The translations under genes were made by a program, and so were the position numbers. From Streptomyces griseoviridis (GTDB lineage: Bacteria > Actinomycetota > Actinomycetes > Streptomycetales > Streptomycetaceae): a DNA stretch of 64,000 nt. Below the pieces are notes generated by a model. The model had not been told where the DNA came from and did not search any database. It saw only the letters and a program-made list of their open reading frames with translations. The stretch lies in assembly GCA_014649155.1 (NCBI GenBank), contig BMSM01000014.1:62001-126000 (forward strand), given 5' to 3'. Positions 35,420 to 43,656 of this stretch are shown here, one piece after another. Within the stretch, counting starts at the first letter, position 1. Each line of letters begins with the position of its first letter.

Positions 35420-35455
35420 CTGCCGCGTCTGCCGCGTCTGCCGCGTCTGCCGCGC
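35420..35455. repeat. 9-bp tandem repeat, 4 copies
   Basis: CTGCCGCGT repeated at 35420, 35429, 35438 and 35447, the last with one substitution. It begins 7 bp after the parE stop. Confidence 0.9.
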
Positions 35456-35549
35456 CCGCCGGGCCTGCGGGAAGGCGGCCGTGCGGGCCCGTCCAGGGCC
35501 CTGCTGCCGCAGGGGCCGCCGCCGTGCGGGGCCGTCCCGCCGTCCCGCC

Positions 35550-35579
35550 CCAGGACTCCACCCACGGGTGGAGTCCTGG
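35550..35579 (+). terminator. Terminator of parE
   Basis: CCAGGACTCCACCC (35550-35563) and GGGTGGAGTCCTGG (35566-35579) form a perfect 14-bp stem with a tight loop. Confidence 0.88.
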
Positions 35580-35590
35580 CCGTTTCCGGC

Positions 35591-35996
35591 TCCACCCGTG
35601 ATCCACCCGGGCTCCGATCTGCTGGCCCGGGACCTCAACGTCGCCTTCCTGGTGGGCCTCGCCTTCGCCGTGGCCGCCTCCGCCAACCTGCCGGCCTTGA
35701 TGTACTCCCTGTTCTGGCGCCGCTTCACCACGCGGGGGGCGGTGTGGTCGGTCTACGGCGGCCTGGTCCCGGCGGTGTCGCTGGTGCTGGTGTCACCGGT
35801 GGTGTCGGGCAGCCCCGGGGCGCTGTTCCCGGGCGTCGACTTCCAGTACTTCCCGTTGCAGAACCCGGGCGTCGTCTCGATCCCGCTGGGATTCCTCGCG
35901 GGCTGGCTCGGCACGGTCACCTCCCCGGAGCCGCCGGACCCGGCCAGGCACGCGGAGACCGAGGTGCGGGCGCTGACGGGAGCCGGGGCCGTGTGA
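35591..35996 (+). pseudogene. C-terminal remnant of a Na+/solute symporter
   Basis: The open frame from about 35599 to the TGA at 35994-35996 encodes the end of an acetate-type (ActP/MctC) symporter: LNVAFLVGLAFAVAASANLPALMYSLFW, FTTRGAVWSVYGGL, then FPGVDFQYFPLQNPGVVSIPLGFLAGWLG. Full-length proteins have about 530 residues; only about 130 remain, and nothing symporter-like lies upstream, where the parE terminator begins. There is no plausible start codon at the fragment's left end. It is a truncated, non-functional leftover. The adjacent two-component pair is of the type that often controls such carboxylate transporters. Confidence 0.85.
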
Positions 35997-36037
35997 CGGA
36001 GCGGTCCGGCACCTCGTACCGGCCGGGTGTCCCACCC

Positions 36038-36718
36038 TCACGCGCGGGTCGCCCACACGTAACGGTGTTCCGGGCGGCCCGCGTCGCCGTATCTGAGGGT
36101 CAGCCGGGCCCGGCCCGTGCGCTCCAGCAGTTTCAGATAGCGCTGGGCGGTCTGGCGGCTCACCCCGGTCCGCTCGGCGATCTCCTGGGCCGACAACGAC
36201 CCCTCGGCCCCCATCAGGCACTGGCGCACCAGCTCGGCGGTGGTGGGGGAGTGCCCTTTGGGCAGCCCCGGCTCCGAGGGCGCGGACAGGGCTCCGAACA
36301 TCCGGTCCACCTCGGCCTGTTCGGCCTCGCCGCCGCCGTCGAGGGTGCGGCGCAGCTCCGCGTACGCCTCCAGTTTGATCCGCAGGCCCGCGAAGGCGAA
36401 CGGCTTGACCAGGTACTGCAACGCGCCCTGGCGCATCGCCGCCTGCACGGTCGCCACGTCCCGCGCGGCCGTCACCATGATCACGTCGGTCTGGAGGCCC
36501 AGCCGCCGCATCTCCTGGACGACCGTCAGACCGGTCCGGTCCGGCAGGTAGTGGTCCATGAGGACGAGGTCGGGCCGGGGCGGTGCGGCCAGTCGCCGCA
36601 GTGCCTCGGCCGCGCTGTGCGCCTCGCCGGCCACGTGGAAGCCCGGCACCTTCTCGACGTAGGCGGCGTTCACCCGTGCCACGCGGGGATCGTCGTCCAC
36701 GATCAGGACCTCGATCAC
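36038..36718 (-). CDS. CitB/DctR-type response regulator
   Basis: A 226-residue regulator. The receiver domain covers residues 1-125: acidic pocket VDDDP, phospho-acceptor Asp55 (LVLMDHYLPD), switch Thr in MVTAARD and Lys in YLVKPF. The C-terminal helix-turn-helix (SAQEIAERTGVSRQTAQRYLKLLERTGRA) is of the CitB family. GTG 36718 follows GGGAGGGA and overlaps the kinase stop codon by 4 bp, so the two are translationally coupled. Expected inputs are citrate, C4-dicarboxylates or similar acids. Confidence 0.92.
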   Translation of the reverse strand: MIEVLIVDDDPRVARVNAAYVEKVPGFHVAGEAHSAAEALRRLAAPPRPDLVLMDHYLPDRTGLTVVQEMRRLGLQTDVIMVTAARDVATVQAAMRQGALQYLVKPFAFAGLRIKLEAYAELRRTLDGGGEAEQAEVDRMFGALSAPSEPGLPKGHSPTTAELVRQCLMGAEGSLSAQEIAERTGVSRQTAQRYLKLLERTGRARLTLRYGDAGRPEHRYVWATRA

Positions 36719-38478
36719 CGTCCCTCCCCCTCCCCGGCGGCACTTCCGGCAGCGGTTCCGGCGGTGTTCCCGGCGGCGTTCCCGGTATCGGCCGGTCCGG
36801 ACGAAGACCCGGCGAGGGTCGGCGCAGGCGCAGGCGCAGGCGCAGGCGCAGGCGCAGACGCAGGCGCGGGTGCGGCCAGTGCCTCGGGCAGGACGACGGT
36901 GAACTCGGCGCCGCCGCCGGGCGCCTCGCCGGCCGTGACGCTGCCGCCCTGGCGCTCGGCGAACGTACGGACCAGGGAGAGCCCGATGCCGCGCCGCCGG
37001 TGGGCCGGCGGCTCCTTGGTGGACCAGCCCTCCGTGAACACCACCTCCCGCCGGTCGGCCGGGATGCCCGGCCCGGTGTCGCGGACCCGCAGCACCGCCG
37101 TACGCCCCTCGCCCCGCAGTTCGACCTCCACGCGCGCGTGCCGGGTGCCCGCCGCGGCGTCCACGGCGTTGTCGACCAGGTTCCCGACGACCGTGACCAG
37201 TCCCCCCGGGTCGATCAGCCGGCCCGGCAGCCGGGTCCGGTCCGACACCCACAGGGTCACCCCGCGCTCGGCCGCGACCGTCGCCTTGCCGACCAGCAGC
37301 GCCGCCAGCAGCGGGTCGGTGACGCGCTCGGTGATCTGCTCGGCGGTGGCCCGCTGGTCACCGACGACCTCGCCGATGAACTCCGCGGCGTCGTCGTACA
37401 TCTCCAGCTCCAGCAGGCCCAGCAGGGTGTGCATGCGGTTGGCGTGTTCGTGGTCCTGGGCGCGCAGGGCGTCGATCAGGCCGCGGGTGGAGTCCAGTTC
37501 CCGGCCGAGCTGCTCCAGTTCGGTGCGGTCGCGCAGGGTGGCCACGGCGCCGCCGTCGTCGGTGGGCATCCGGTTGGCGACCAGGACACGCGGGCCGCGG
37601 ACGGTGAGCAGGTCGGTGCCGGTGACCCGGCCGGCCAGCACCTCGGCCGTACGGCCCGCGCCGAGCGCCTCGTCGGGGGAGCGGCCCAGGGCCTCGTCGC
37701 CGATGTCCAGCAGGCGCCGCGCCTCGTCGTTGAGGAGGCGGACGCGGCCCTCCCGGTCCAGGGCGACGACCCCCTCCCGGATGCCGTGCAGCATCGCCTC
37801 GCGCTCCGCGAGCAGCGCCGCGATGTCGGAGAAGGCCAGGTCACGGGTCTGCCGCTGGACCCGGCGCGCGATCAGCCAGGCGGCCAGCGCGCCGACCGCC
37901 AGCGCGCCCCCGGCGTACGCGAGGAGACCGGGCACGGCGTGCAGCAGACGGGCCCGGACGCTGTCGTAGGCGATGCCCACGGACACCGCCCCGACGATCT
38001 CGCCGGAGCCGTCGCGCAGCGGTACCTTGCCGCGCGCCGAGCGGCCCAGGGTGCCCTCGTCGATCTCCATGACCTCGTGCCCGGCCAGGGCCTCGCCGGG
38101 GTCGGTCGACACGGCCGCGCCGATCCGGGCCGGGTCGGTGTGCGACCAGCGCACGCCGCGCCGGTCCATGACCACGACGTACTCGGCCCCGGTGGCCTCG
38201 CGGACCAGTTCCGCCTCCCGCTGCACCGGGCCGTCCGCCGTCGCGGGCGTGCTCCGCAGATCCGCCGCGAGTTGCGGCTGCTGCGCGGTGGTCTGCGCGA
38301 TGGCCAGCGCCCGGCGCATCGCCTGGTCGTCCAGCTGATCGCCGAGCGGCGCCAGGAACAGCCCGGTGGCCAGCACCGCGACCCCCGCGGCGATCGCCAC
38401 CTGCATCAGCAGCACCTGGGAGAAGACCCGGCGCGGCAGGCCGAGGCGCAGACGGCGCGGGGCGGAAGTGGAGCTCAT
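36715..38478 (-). CDS. CitA/DcuS-type sensor histidine kinase
   Basis: A 587-residue membrane kinase. One span near residues 18-45, an extracytoplasmic PAS-like (CACHE) sensor, a second span (GLLAYAGGALAVGALAAWLIARR), a cytoplasmic PAS domain (DIAALLAEREAMLHGIREGVVALDREGR, split), the phospho-accepting His in DHEHANRMHTLLGLL, and an ATPase with NLVDNAVDAAA, DTGPGIP and GIGLSLV. This is the layout of carboxylate sensors. The last 60 residues are an Ala/Pro-rich tail encoded partly by a 6-bp repeat. It is upstream of the response regulator gene. Ligand unknown. Confidence 0.92.
   Translation of the reverse strand: MSSTSAPRRLRLGLPRRVFSQVLLMQVAIAAGVAVLATGLFLAPLGDQLDDQAMRRALAIAQTTAQQPQLAADLRSTPATADGPVQREAELVREATGAEYVVVMDRRGVRWSHTDPARIGAAVSTDPGEALAGHEVMEIDEGTLGRSARGKVPLRDGSGEIVGAVSVGIAYDSVRARLLHAVPGLLAYAGGALAVGALAAWLIARRVQRQTRDLAFSDIAALLAEREAMLHGIREGVVALDREGRVRLLNDEARRLLDIGDEALGRSPDEALGAGRTAEVLAGRVTGTDLLTVRGPRVLVANRMPTDDGGAVATLRDRTELEQLGRELDSTRGLIDALRAQDHEHANRMHTLLGLLELEMYDDAAEFIGEVVGDQRATAEQITERVTDPLLAALLVGKATVAAERGVTLWVSDRTRLPGRLIDPGGLVTVVGNLVDNAVDAAAGTRHARVEVELRGEGRTAVLRVRDTGPGIPADRREVVFTEGWSTKEPPAHRRRGIGLSLVRTFAERQGGSVTAGEAPGGGAEFTVVLPEALAAPAPASAPAPAPAPAPAPTLAGSSSGPADTGNAAGNTAGTAAGSAAGEGEGR
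36821..36868. repeat. 6-bp tandem repeat in the kinase tail
   Basis: Eight units of GGCGCA with two variants, in frame with the kinase gene, giving alternating Ala-Pro residues. Confidence 0.9.
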
Positions 38479-38591
38479 GGCCCTTGACGGTACGTGGTGC
38501 GCGCGGCGGACCGAAGCGGGGCGGGAGGCGGATCTTCCCCGCCCCGGCGCTGCGGCCCCCGCGCGCGGGCGCCCCGGCGCCGGAGCGCGGG

Positions 38592-39536
38592 TCAGCTCGC
38601 GAGGGCCGACGCCAGCGTCAGTTCCCGGACGCCGGTGATCTCCATCCGCGCCGGTGAGCCGAGGACGGAGGCTCCGCAGCTCTCCGGGCGCGGCGGCTGG
38701 GACGCGCCCTGGGCCACCGTGACCCGCCAGTGCCGTCCGTCCGTGTGGGCCACGGTCACCTCCCAGTGCGGTGCCGCGCCGTCGGTCCGCACCACGTCCA
38801 GCACCCCGGCGGCGTCCTCGCCTGCCGCCGCGCGGACGGCCAGCTCGGCGGCCTGTCCGGGCCGTTCCCAGGCCGAGCTGCCACGGCAGCCCGCCGGCAC
38901 GATCCGCCCCTCCCGCACACCGCGCAGGATCTCCCGGACGGCCCCCGCGTCGACCCGGCCGTAGGCGTACCCGTACGGCAGGACGAGGACGGTGGGGGAG
39001 AACCGGTGGCCCCCGAGATGGGTGACCTCCCAGACGCCGTCGGTCCCGGCGGCGGCCAGTTCGGCGGCCAGCGGCCGGCCGAGCAGAGCGCAGCACCGGT
39101 CGCGCTTGCCGTTGGTGCAGACGAGGACGAGCGGGTCGCCGGTGTGCGGCGTGCCGGCGAGCACGTCGTCGAAGCCGCGGTGGTCGCCCCGGCCGAGCGC
39201 GGCGAAGTCCAGGCCGAGCAGGCGGGCGGGGTCGGTGAGCGCGGCGGTGTGCAGCCAGGTGCTCCTCGGGGCGGTGTGGGCCACGTAGACGCGGCGCTCG
39301 GCGGACGTCCCCGCGTCCGCGTGGCGCCCGGGTCGGCGGATCAGCGCGATCCGTACGCCGGTGCCCCGGGCCGCCTTCTCCAGGGCGCGCCCCACCGCGG
39401 GGTCCAGGTGGCTGGAGGTGAGCGCCTTGGCGCCCCACGGGCCGGGCTGTTCCAGCAGCAGCCAGGTCCGGGCGGTCGCCGCGGTCCCCGAAACGGGCTC
39501 GGCGAGGTCCTGAGAGACGATTGAGCACTGACTCAC
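38592..39536 (-). CDS. Suc_Fer-like thioredoxin-fold iron-sulfur protein
   Basis: A 314-residue protein of the sucrase/ferredoxin-like family. The [2Fe-2S]-type thioredoxin-fold signature is LVLVCTNGKRDRCCALLGRPL, with C140, C148 and C149, followed by HLGGHRFSPTVLVLPYGYAYG. Related proteins are linked to ferric-siderophore reduction or iron handling, but the activity is not firmly established. GTG 39536 is 7 nt after a TAGGCT -10 box that overlaps an iron-repressor site, so it should be expressed under iron limitation. Confidence 0.82.
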   Translation of the reverse strand: MSQCSIVSQDLAEPVSGTAATARTWLLLEQPGPWGAKALTSSHLDPAVGRALEKAARGTGVRIALIRRPGRHADAGTSAERRVYVAHTAPRSTWLHTAALTDPARLLGLDFAALGRGDHRGFDDVLAGTPHTGDPLVLVCTNGKRDRCCALLGRPLAAELAAAGTDGVWEVTHLGGHRFSPTVLVLPYGYAYGRVDAGAVREILRGVREGRIVPAGCRGSSAWERPGQAAELAVRAAAGEDAAGVLDVVRTDGAAPHWEVTVAHTDGRHWRVTVAQGASQPPRPESCGASVLGSPARMEITGVRELTLASALAS

Positions 39537-39555
39537 AGAGGTGAGCCTAACCTGA
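39537..39555 (-). promoter_or_regulatory. DmdR/IdeR iron box
   Basis: Matches 16 of 19 positions of the Streptomyces iron box TTAGGTTAGGCTCACCTAA. The gene's -10 hexamer TAGGCT (complement of 39544-39549) is inside it, so Fe-bound DmdR1 would block transcription. Confidence 0.82.
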
Positions 39556-39658
39556 GTTGGAGGTCCCGGCCTCTCGCCGCACTCGGTCGGCCGCCGGCGG
39601 AGTGAACGCGCCGCCCGTCGGCGGCCCCCCGCCTGCCGGTGGCGCCGTGCGCGCCCGG

Positions 39659-40915
39659 TCATTCGGAGAGGGGCACCGGCACCGGCGGCCGGGGGCCGAC
39701 GTACACGCCGCTCGGCCGCATCCGCAGGGGCCGTTCCGCGTACTCCTCCAGGGCGTGCGCGATCCAGCCCGCCGTACGCGCCACCGCGAAGATCGTCTCG
39801 CCGGCGGAGGCGGGCATGCCGCAGGAGACGGTCAGCACCGCGAGCGCCAGGTCGACGTTGGCGTGCAGCGGGGTGCTGCGGGCGGCGGTGGCGGCGACCT
39901 CACGGGCCGCCGCCAGCACGGGCGCGGCCCGGGGAATCTCCGCCAGGAGGGCGAACAGCGCCCGCGCGCGCGGATCCTCGCCGGGGTAGAGACGGTGGCC
40001 GAGCCCCGGAACCCGGCGGCCCGCCCGCAGTTCCTCCGCGACCACGGGGGCCGCGCCCCGGTCGAGCACGTCCAGCAGCATCCGGTGGGCGAGGCCGCTG
40101 GCCGCGCCGTGCAGCGGACCCTCGATCACGCCCAGCCCCGCTGACACGGCGGCGTACGCGTGCGCGCGGGCCGACGCGGCGACGCGTACGGCCAGCGTCG
40201 AGGCGGCCAGGTCGTGGTCGGCGAGCAGGGCGAGGGCCGTCTCCAGCGTCCGCAGCGATCCCCGGTCGGCGGGGAGCCCGGTGAGCCGTGCCCAGAGCCG
40301 GCGGGCGAGCGGGCCGTCGCCGCCCTGGTCCTGGCCCACCGGCGGCAGGGCCGCGACCAGGGTGGGGATGAGGACCCGGGCGGTGCCGAGCACGGCCTCC
40401 TCGGACAGGTCGAACCGGAGCGGGTCGGCGGTGGCGGCGGCGATCGTGGCGACCCGCAGCCGGTCGGCCGGGCCGGCGTGCTCGGGCAGCGCGCCGACCG
40501 CCCGGCGGGCCACGGCGACGGAGGCCTCGGGCGCCGTGAAGACGGCGCCGGGATGCGGCCGTCCCGTCCAGAGCCACTCGGCGACCTCCTCGTAGGAGCA
40601 CCGCCCGGCCAGTTCCACCGCGTCGACGCCCCGGAAGTAGTACCGGTCGCGGTCGATGAGGGTGAGGCGGGTGCGCACCGCCGGTTCGCCGCCGGGGGAG
40701 GCGGTGGAGCCGCCCTCGCGCCGGTTGCGCCGGGCCAGGGCCCGCACCTCCTTGGCGTCGAAGGTGCTCCCGCGTCCGCCCGGGGTGCGCCGGCTGTCGA
40801 GCAGGCCCCTGCTGACGTACGCGTACACGGTCTCCGGTTTCACGCCGAGCAGCTCGGCGGCCTCTCTGGTGCTCAGCCGCTCGCCGTCGGCGGGACCGGG
40901 CTCTTGATCGCGCAT
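39659..40915 (-). CDS. Citrate synthase with N-terminal DNA-binding domain
   Basis: A 418-residue protein. Residues 12-65 are an excisionase/MerR-like helix-turn-helix (LSTREAAELLGVKPETVYAYVSRGLLD, then GGRGSTFDAKEVRALARR). From residue about 80 on it is a citrate synthase: YYFRGVDAVELA, catalytic His motifs GPLHGAASGLAHR and GLGHRLYPGEDPRA, and HANVDLALA near the third active-site residue. It is divergent from a second citrate synthase. It may regulate that gene as well as bind oxaloacetate/acetyl-CoA. ATG 40915 lacks a clear ribosome site. Confidence 0.87.
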   Translation of the reverse strand: MRDQEPGPADGERLSTREAAELLGVKPETVYAYVSRGLLDSRRTPGGRGSTFDAKEVRALARRNRREGGSTASPGGEPAVRTRLTLIDRDRYYFRGVDAVELAGRCSYEEVAEWLWTGRPHPGAVFTAPEASVAVARRAVGALPEHAGPADRLRVATIAAATADPLRFDLSEEAVLGTARVLIPTLVAALPPVGQDQGGDGPLARRLWARLTGLPADRGSLRTLETALALLADHDLAASTLAVRVAASARAHAYAAVSAGLGVIEGPLHGAASGLAHRMLLDVLDRGAAPVVAEELRAGRRVPGLGHRLYPGEDPRARALFALLAEIPRAAPVLAAAREVAATAARSTPLHANVDLALAVLTVSCGMPASAGETIFAVARTAGWIAHALEEYAERPLRMRPSGVYVGPRPPVPVPLSE

Positions 40916-41036
40916 GGACGTCACCGTATCCACCCTCGGTTGCCGCCTGATACATGTTGACTGGATCAATATTGACACAGCACTAATCAAGTATGGACAG
41001 TCTCATCAATACATGGGGAGTTCCGAGGAGGAGATC
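40916..41036. promoter_or_regulatory. AT-rich divergent control region of the citrate synthases
   Basis: From 40948 to 41015 the DNA is unusually AT-rich for this genome and repeats related words: TGATACATG, GATCAATATTGAC, ATCAATACATG. TTGACA at 40972-40977 could be a -35 box for the rightward gene. The recurring words suggest several copies of one operator, but I cannot define its exact consensus. Confidence 0.5.
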
Positions 41037-42221
41037 ATGTCCGTCAACAGGACCGCCCACCGAGCCGTCACCGACCGGGCCGCGGCCGCGCCGGTCGACG
41101 TCCCGCGCGGGCTCGCGGGCGTCGTCGTGACCGACACCGAGATCGGCGAGGTACGCGGGGCCGAGGGCTTCTACCACTACCGGCAGTACCCGGCCGTCCA
41201 GCTCGCCGAGACCCGCCGCTTCGAGGAGGTCTGGCACCTGCTCGTCGACGGCGAACTGCCGGACGCGCGGCGGGCCGCCGCGTTCACCGCCGAGACCGCC
41301 GCCCTGCGCGGGCTCCCCGACGAGGTGCGGTCGGCGCTGCCCGCCGTAGCCGCGGCCGGCGCGCGGTCCGGTCCACTGGCCGGCCTGCGTACGGCCCTCT
41401 CCCTGCTGGGCGCGGCGCGCGGCTTCCGCCCGGTCTACGACCTCGACGCCGGCCGCCGCCGCGAGGACACCCTCGCCGCCGTCGCCGCCGTCCCCACGCT
41501 GCTCACCGCGCTGTACCGGCTGGGCCAAGGACTGGAGCCCGTCGAGCCGCGCGAGGACCTGCCCTACGCGGCCAACTACCTGTACATGCTCACCGGCACC
41601 GTGCCGGACGCGCGGCGGACCCGGGCGGTCGAGCAGTACCTGATCTCCACCGTCGACCACGGCTTCAACGCGTCGACCTTCACCGCCCGGGTCATCGCCT
41701 CCACCGGCGCGGACGTCGCGGCCTGCCTCGCCGGAGCGGTGGCCGCGCTGTCCGGGCCGCTGCACGGCGGGGCGCCGAGCCGGGCCCTGGACACGCTGGA
41801 CGCCATCGGCACGCCCGACCGCATCGACCCCTGGATCCGCGAGCGGGTGCTGGCGGGCGAGCGCATCATGGGCTTCGGCCACGCCGTCTACCGCACCGAG
41901 GACCCGCGCTCCCGGATGCTGCGCGAGGTGGCCCGGGGCTTCGGCGGCCCGCGTGTCGAGTTCGCGGTCGAGGTGGAGCGCCGGGTCGAGGCCATCCTCG
42001 CGGAGCTGAAACCGGGCCGGGAACTGCACACCAACGTGGAGTTCTACGCGGGAGTGGTCATGGAACTGTGCGGTCTGCCGCGGGAGATGTTCACCCCGAC
42101 CTTCGCCGCCGGACGGGTCGTGGGCTGGAGCGCGCACATCCTGGAACAGGCCCGGGACTCGAAGATCATCAGGCCGGCGGCGCGGTACACGGGGCCGGAG
42201 CCGGTGACGGCCGCCCGGTAG
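41037..42221 (+). CDS. Citrate synthase (type II-like)
   Basis: A 394-residue citrate or methylcitrate synthase. It starts VPRGLAGVVVTDTEIGEVRGAEGFYHYR, has SGPLHGGAPSRAL and IMGFGHAVYRTEDPRS around the catalytic histidines, and ELHTNVEFYAGVVMELCGLP with the third catalytic region. It condenses oxaloacetate with acetyl-CoA (or propionyl-CoA). GAGGAG sits 5 nt upstream of ATG 41037. It is divergent from the HTH-citrate synthase; the main TCA-cycle enzyme is probably elsewhere, so this pair may serve a specialised carbon flow. Confidence 0.9.
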   Translation: MSVNRTAHRAVTDRAAAAPVDVPRGLAGVVVTDTEIGEVRGAEGFYHYRQYPAVQLAETRRFEEVWHLLVDGELPDARRAAAFTAETAALRGLPDEVRSALPAVAAAGARSGPLAGLRTALSLLGAARGFRPVYDLDAGRRREDTLAAVAAVPTLLTALYRLGQGLEPVEPREDLPYAANYLYMLTGTVPDARRTRAVEQYLISTVDHGFNASTFTARVIASTGADVAACLAGAVAALSGPLHGGAPSRALDTLDAIGTPDRIDPWIRERVLAGERIMGFGHAVYRTEDPRSRMLREVARGFGGPRVEFAVEVERRVEAILAELKPGRELHTNVEFYAGVVMELCGLPREMFTPTFAAGRVVGWSAHILEQARDSKIIRPAARYTGPEPVTAAR

Positions 42222-42386
42222 CGGGCCGTGCGGGGGCGTCGTCGTCAGGCCCGGGAACCGGTCGGGTGCCCTGAGGAAACGTGCAGCCGAGCGGCGACCG
42301 GGTGTGCTGCTGGGTCGGTCCGGTCCCGGCCCGCAGGCGGCGGGGAACGGGGCGGAAGCGGGGGCCGGACGGAGGAAGGGGTACGG

Positions 42387-42482
42387 CTCGGGAGCCGGGG
42401 GTGTCCGCCTCGGCGCGGCTCGGGAGCCGGGGGTGTCCGCCTCGGCGCGGGTCAGGAGTCGGGGATGTCCGCCTCGGCGCGG
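42387..42482. repeat. Three tandem 32-bp repeats at a gene's 3' end
   Basis: Units 42387-42418 and 42419-42450 are identical; 42451-42482 differs at a few positions and contains the stop codon of the leftward gene fragment ending at 42452. The two outer copies lie beyond that stop. They look like duplications of the gene's last codons. Confidence 0.92.
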
Positions 42483-42690
42483 ATCAGCGTCTCGCGGCCG
42501 ACGACGACGACGCGTGCGTCGTCCCCGCGGGAGGCGTCGGCCGGCAGCTCGCGCTCCAGCGGTTCGGTGGCTTCGGTGCCGATGACGGCGAAGTCGCCGT
42601 CGCTCAGCTCGAAGAGGTCTGGGCAGTCGGCTCCGGAGCTGGAGCCTCGGGCGCCCGGGGCACACCGATGCGGCGCGCGATCTTCGAAGG
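42452..42690 (-). pseudogene. Small hypothetical gene, apparently frameshifted
   Basis: The minus-strand frame ending in TGA at 42452-42454 encodes a protein-like C-terminus from about 42628: DCPDLFELSDGDFAVIG, then LPADASRGDD and VVVVGRETLIRAEADIPDS. This resembles a family of short Streptomyces proteins of about 80-110 residues. Upstream in the same frame there is no ATG, GTG or TTG before a stop at 42701-42703. A matching N-terminus (KIARRIGVPRAPEAPAPEP) is in a different frame at about 42630-42692. A single-base indel near 42630-42650 would explain this. Not functional as read, unless it has a rare start. Confidence 0.55.
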
Positions 42691-42775
42691 GACCGGTCCT
42701 TCACGTGAGGGGCTTCGTGCTGGCAGAACGGTACGGGTTCCCGCTCAGGCCGGGCCGCCCGTACGGGCGCGGACA

Positions 42776-42799
42776 CCCGCCCGTGTCGGCACGGGCGGG
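42776..42799. terminator. Hairpin between the two decayed genes
   Basis: CCCGCCCGTG (42776-42785) and CACGGGCGGG (42790-42799) are perfectly complementary with a 4-nt loop. It lies where transcription of the DUF6082-like gene would be expected to end. Confidence 0.7.
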
Positions 42800-42839
42800 C
42801 GGGGGGACGGGAATCGGACGAGGGCCAGGCGGGCGGCGG

Positions 42840-43372
42840 GGTGCCCACCACCCACCACTCGTCCGTGTCGGCCTCGTCCAGCTCCTTGACGAGGGCGTCG
42901 GCCATCCGCCCGGTCATCGCCTCCTCGGAGGTCTGCTGCAGCGTCGCCCGTTGCGCCCGGGACGCGTCCCAGTACTCACGGAAGAGCGGGCTCTGGAAGA
43001 ACTCGCGCAGATACGTGTACAGCTCCTCGCGGGTCAGCAGCCCCGCCAGATACACGCGGAAGAGGTACGCGTACCAGGCGTTGGTGTAGAGGAACGGACG
43101 GCGCTTCTCCGCCGGAACGGCCTTGTCGTAGGTGTCGATCACTGCGGCGAGGGACGGATCGTCGATCGCCCGGGCCGGCAGGTCCCCGTGCATGCGCCGC
43201 TGATGCGCGAGCGCGCTGCGCCGTCCCGCGAGTTCCTCCAGCTCCAGACGTCTCTCCTGGAGCCGTACGGCGTGGCCGCGGCGTCGCAGGGCGGTCAGCG
43301 TCAGGGTGGCGACGACTCCCAGACCGAACGCGGCGGCCCCCCCTTCCCGGTGCCCGACCTCTTCGTGACCAT
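42840..43372 (-). pseudogene. DUF6082-like membrane-anchored gene, frameshifted
   Basis: Clear protein sequence runs from about 43360 to 42840: hydrophobic GLGVVATLTLTALRRR, helical LQERRLELEELAGRRSALAHQRR, then YTNAWYAYLFRVYLAGLL and SPLFREYWDASRAQR, ending DEWWVVG. It resembles the DUF6082 family of Streptomyces. The first ATG with a GGGGG ribosome site (43372, MVTKRSGTGKGG) reads into the wrong frame after a run of seven G (43337-43343 on the plus strand); eight would join the frames. At the 3' end no stop codon occurs before the hairpin at 42776-42799. It looks like a gene in decay, unless the G-run is a sequencing error. Confidence 0.65.
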
Positions 43373-43656
43373 GTGAACCCCCGATTCACGCGACCGTCGC
43401 CGGTCGTCGCGTGCGGGGCGGGTGACCGGGACCGGCGAGCGATGTGCGGCGCTTGCCACCTCCGGAGTGCCGAGCGGCTCTGACCGGCGGGGAGGCGGAG
43501 AGGAGGCGCACAGAGGGAAGCGAGGGCCGCCCGCACTGGCGCCTTCCCCGACGTCGGCCCCGCGGATCCTGGTGACGACCGTTCGCTTCGCGGTGATCGC
43601 GTGACTCGTATCCTGGGGCGGCACACGCTCCCCGCGGCACGAGAGAGGCAAGCACA

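Noticed and set aside
35413..35590. Missing 5' part of the symporter
   Set aside because: Translations of this stretch give no membrane spans; it contains a repeat and the parE terminator.
40983..43193. 736-residue minus-strand reading frame
   Set aside because: Only its first 115 codons are protein-like (DUF6082-like); the rest is out-of-frame reading through repeats and the citrate synthase gene.
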